Part shown: positions 6,522 through 7,944 of the stretch, in pieces
Layout: each line of letters starts with the position of its first letter
How positions within the stretch are numbered: the stretch's first letter is position 1
Source: Phycisphaerales bacterium
GTDB lineage: Bacteria; Planctomycetota; Phycisphaerae; Phycisphaerales; SM1A02
Direction of reading: 5' to 3'
DNA length: 7,944 nt
NCBI GenBank assembly: GCA_007127615.1
Contig: SKZB01000089.1
Location: 1 to 7,944 of the forward strand
Made by a program: the position numbers and the translations under genes
Notes under the pieces: generated by a model
What the model was told of the DNA's origin: nothing
The model's database searches: none
Seen by the model: the letters and a program-made list of their open reading frames with translations, nothing else

Positions 6522-6540
6522 GTCCCGCATGCGCGGGGAC
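6522..6540. repeat. REP-like imperfect palindrome
   Basis: The segment 6522-6540 reads GTCCCGC, ATG, CGCGGGGAC: CCCGC (6524-6528) can pair with GCGGG (6533-6537) around a 4-base ATGC loop, or GTCCC with GGGAC (6536-6540). The general form, a short C-rich/G-rich hairpin in an intergenic region, resembles dispersed palindromic elements of other bacteria. A single copy cannot prove that it is a family. Confidence 0.35.
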
Positions 6541-6686
6541 GACACCACGGCCGTCGCGGTATTCCCACGAATGCCTCGATGCCTTCACGCCGCTGCATCG
6601 GTCCATTGCCCAATGAACCGCTTACGCATCGCAGTCGGGTGAACTTCGGACCTGCGATCAAAGTGAACATTCTGCTCGGGTTTCGG

Positions 6687-6715
6687 TTGCAGCCGCGTGG
6701 ATGAGCGTGCATAGT
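6687..6715 (+). promoter_or_regulatory. Weak sigma-70-like promoter candidate for the dockerin-like gene
   Basis: TTGCAG (6687-6692) and CATAGT (6710-6715) are separated by exactly 17 bp and match three and four of six consensus positions. A start near 6722 would give a leader of about 50 bases before the GTG at 6775. Confidence 0.3.
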
Positions 6716-6725
6716 GATCAGTGGT

Positions 6726-6773
6726 GTGGGTTCACGGGTTGATTTCTGCAAACGTTCCACGAAAGGAACCCAC
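6726..6773 (+). promoter_or_regulatory. Ribosome binding site with two competing hairpins
   Basis: AAGGA (6763-6767) lies seven bases before the GTG start at 6775. GTGGGTTC (6726-6733) is perfectly complementary to GAACCCAC (6766-6773), and GTTCC (6754-6758) to GGAAC (6765-6769). Both pairings would cover the ribosome site or the bases after it, and they cannot form together. The ribosome site is firm; regulation by folding is a hypothesis. Confidence 0.4.
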
Positions 6774-6774
6774 T

Positions 6775-7641
6775 GTGTCCACACCCCGGTTGAATCGCAT
6801 CGTGCCGAAAGGCGCACTCTTCACCGCCACCGTCATTCTGCTGACGCCTTTGGCCCACGGCGGGAGCGAGACCTTCGTCGAAACCTTCGACGACGGAAGC
6901 AACGTCGGAGCGTGGACCTGGGGCACCGGCAACCAGTTCATCAATCCGCTCAACGGCAACCCCGGCCCGTACCTCCGCGACAACACGCTCCAGTCCTGTT
7001 GCCCGGCGGCGACGACCAGCTTCAACGTCGACTCCGTCTATGTCGGCGATTACCGGGAGATGAACGTCACCGGCGTCGGCATTGATCTCGTGACCAACTT
7101 CGCCTCCTCCGGTGTGGGCGGACGACCGCTCTCGCTGATGCTGATCAACGACAACGGCACGCCGTTCAACTTCGCCGACGACTGGGGCGCGTACTTCGTC
7201 GGCCCGGTCAACATTCCCTTCCCCGGCGTTCTCAGCGGCGGGCCGCAGGGGTGGACCTCCTACGACTTTGAAGTGCCCTCCCAATCGGAGACGACTCCCG
7301 AGGGATGGATTCTCTTTCGATTCGACGGCGAGCCGATCGACTTCACCTGGAACGACATCATCACCGATGTGAGCGTCCTTCGGTTCAACTACGGCGACCC
7401 CTCGATGATCTTCCCCTTCCTCGGCTGGGATGTCGGCATGGATAACCCGCGCATCACCACCGCGCGGGCCGCCACCCCCGGCGACCTCAACGGCGACGGT
7501 GTCGTCAACGTCTTCGATCTTCTTCTTCAGCTCGAAGCGTGGGGTGTCTGTCCTCCAAATGTGGACTGCCCCGCCGACCTGAACGATGACGGCACGGTGA
7601 ACGTCTTTGACCTGCTCTACCTTCTCGAGAACTGGGGCTGA
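6775..7641 (+). CDS. Secreted protein with C-terminal dockerin-like repeats
   Basis: The 288-residue product has a Sec-type signal peptide (about 1-29: basic start, hydrophobic 'ALFTATVILLTPLA', cleavage near 'AHG-GS'). Residues about 31-228 form one beta-rich domain starting 'ETFVETFDDGSNVGAWTWG' and ending 'GWDVGMDNPRI', a layout like laminin- or concanavalin-type carbohydrate/matrix sandwiches in planctomycete exported proteins; no catalytic motif is visible. C75-C76 and C259/C265 are the only mature-part cysteines. The C-terminus carries two dockerin-type calcium loops, 'DLNGDGVVNVFDLL' (237-250) and 'DLNDDGTVNVFDLL' (268-281), each followed by a helix ending in WG, separated by a 9-residue cysteine-flanked spacer. 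The GTG start at 6775 is chosen for its AAGGA site and because the signal peptide begins there; an upstream GTG at 6721 lacks such support. The partner of the dockerin module is unknown; no cohesin is encoded here. A terminator follows. Confidence 0.88.
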   Translation: MSTPRLNRIVPKGALFTATVILLTPLAHGGSETFVETFDDGSNVGAWTWGTGNQFINPLNGNPGPYLRDNTLQSCCPAATTSFNVDSVYVGDYREMNVTGVGIDLVTNFASSGVGGRPLSLMLINDNGTPFNFADDWGAYFVGPVNIPFPGVLSGGPQGWTSYDFEVPSQSETTPEGWILFRFDGEPIDFTWNDIITDVSVLRFNYGDPSMIFPFLGWDVGMDNPRITTARAATPGDLNGDGVVNVFDLLLQLEAWGVCPPNVDCPADLNDDGTVNVFDLLYLLENWG

Positions 7642-7675
7642 GCGGCGCGCCTCGATTGAATGAACCAGTCCCCAC

Positions 7676-7710
7676 ACCGGCCTTCGCTTCGTGCGCGGGC
7701 CGGTTTCTTT
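7676..7710 (+). terminator. Intrinsic terminator after the dockerin-like gene
   Basis: ACCGGCC (7676-7682) pairs perfectly with GGCCGGT (7698-7704); the loop contains a further CGC/GCG pair (7685-7687 with 7693-7695). The stem runs directly into TTTCTTT (7704-7710). It lies 35 bases after the stop codon and has the GC-stem plus T-tract form of a Rho-independent terminator. Confidence 0.8.
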
Positions 7711-7741
7711 CGCATCCGCGCCGCGGCGGCGCGGATGCGAA
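7709..7741. terminator. 14-bp perfect hairpin between converging genes
   Basis: TTCGCATCCGCGCC (7709-7722) and GGCGCGGATGCGAA (7728-7741) are exactly complementary around the loop GCGGC. The structure begins inside the T-tract of the preceding terminator and ends 23 bases before the stop codon of the minus-strand LuxR gene. It has no T-tract on either side, so termination for the minus-strand gene is likely from position but not certain; protection of mRNA 3' ends is an alternative. Confidence 0.6.
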
Positions 7742-7764
7742 CGGTTCCCCGCCTCCGCGCCACT

Positions 7765-7944
7765 TCATGAATAACAGGTGAGCGCACAACTTCCGGACGA
7801 TCCGATCAGCCGCAGGTGCTCCTGAACAATGCGCAGGAGGAAAGCCGTTCGGCTGTTGACGCCGAGCTTTCGGTACCGCCGCTCGATGTAGGTGTGAACG
7901 GTGTAGCGTGACAACCCCATCCGGCAAGCGATCCCCGCTTCACA
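7765..7944 (-). CDS. LuxR-family regulator, C-terminal helix-turn-helix (5' end outside window)
   Basis: The minus-strand frame is open from the right edge and stops with TGA at 7765-7767, giving the last 59 residues. They contain most of a LuxR/FixJ-type DNA-binding domain: 'EAGIACRMGLS' (scaffold and first HTH helix), recognition helix 'SRYTVHTYIERRYRKLGV' (12-29) with the hallmark T-V-H and Y-R-K-L-G-V, then 'NSRTAFLLRIVQEHL' (fourth helix). Such domains bind promoter DNA as dimers and are usually the output part of response regulators or of ligand-sensing or ECF-like regulators; the sensing part is cut off, so the signal is unknown. The domain is complete at its C-terminal side and is followed by a 15-residue tail. 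No start codon lies in the window. It converges with the dockerin-like gene across the 7676-7741 hairpins. Confidence 0.85.
   Translation of the reverse strand, partial: CEAGIACRMGLSRYTVHTYIERRYRKLGVNSRTAFLLRIVQEHLRLIGSSGSCALTCYS

Larger units (their letters stand above)
6457..6774. other. 318-bp intergenic region with repeats and the promoter of the dockerin-like gene
   Basis: There is no convincing gene here. From left to right it holds a period-8 degenerate repeat (6468-6507), an imperfect palindrome (6522-6540), a candidate promoter (6687-6715) and a structured leader ending in a ribosome site (6726-6773). Those parts are listed separately. The stretch 6541-6686 shows nothing I can name. 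No T-rich terminator for the glycine-zipper gene is visible. Confidence 0.6.

Noticed and set aside
6718..7677. Minus-strand open frame of 319 codons
   Set aside because: It is the complement of the secreted dockerin-like gene, which has a ribosome site, signal peptide and clear domains.
7505..7927. Minus-strand open frame of 140 codons
   Set aside because: It overlaps the end of the dockerin-like gene, the terminator hairpins and the LuxR frame; the LuxR frame has clear family motifs and this one has none.
1..7944. CRISPR array, tRNA, rRNA, transposase or phage genes
   Set aside because: No regularly spaced repeats, no cloverleaf-like segments and no recognisable transposase, integrase or phage protein were seen on either strand.

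Overview
The window looks like a stretch of chromosome from a GC-rich planctomycete, probably Phycisphaerae or a relative. The best clue is the secreted protein at 6775-7641, which ends in two dockerin-like calcium-binding repeats closing on 'WG', a C-terminus common in that group. Frequent GTG starts and the planctomycete style of the LuxR-type helix-turn-helix at the right edge agree. This placement is inference from sequence style; no rRNA or marker gene is present.

Left block, plus strand (1-1726): the C-terminal part of an ankyrin-repeat protein runs in from the left edge. It is followed by hypoxanthine phosphoribosyltransferase (hpt, 540-1085) and a two-helix membrane protein with a bacterial PH domain (1082-1726). 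The PH gene overlaps the hpt stop by four bases and is probably translationally coupled to it.

Middle block, minus strand (1768-5857, read right to left): a possible small conserved protein (5630-5857), a membrane protein with a large extracytoplasmic loop and a possible PH-like cytosolic part (4527-5513), a DnaJ-type co-chaperone without zinc finger (3369-4406), and a polyprenyl-phosphate sugar-1-phosphate transferase that begins exopolysaccharide assembly (1768-3207). The block converges with the left block at 1727-1767, where a 15-bp direct repeat lies. The dnaJ-like gene has its own candidate promoter, inside an 8-bp inverted repeat.

Right block (6121-7944): a small glycine-zipper envelope protein (6121-6456), a repeat-bearing intergenic stretch (6457-6774), the secreted dockerin-like protein (6775-7641), a good intrinsic terminator followed by a 14-bp perfect hairpin, and, on the minus strand, the C-terminal helix-turn-helix of a LuxR-family regulator cut by the right edge (7765-7944).

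The theme is mixed housekeeping and cell-envelope functions (purine salvage, protein folding, polysaccharide initiation, membrane and secreted proteins). I found no CRISPR array, tRNA, rRNA, transposase, phage gene or defence system, and nothing that amounts to a clear new multi-gene system. The items most worth checking are the 328-residue membrane protein, the inverted repeats around the dnaJ-like gene, the intergenic repeats at 6468-6540 and the small minus-strand gene.
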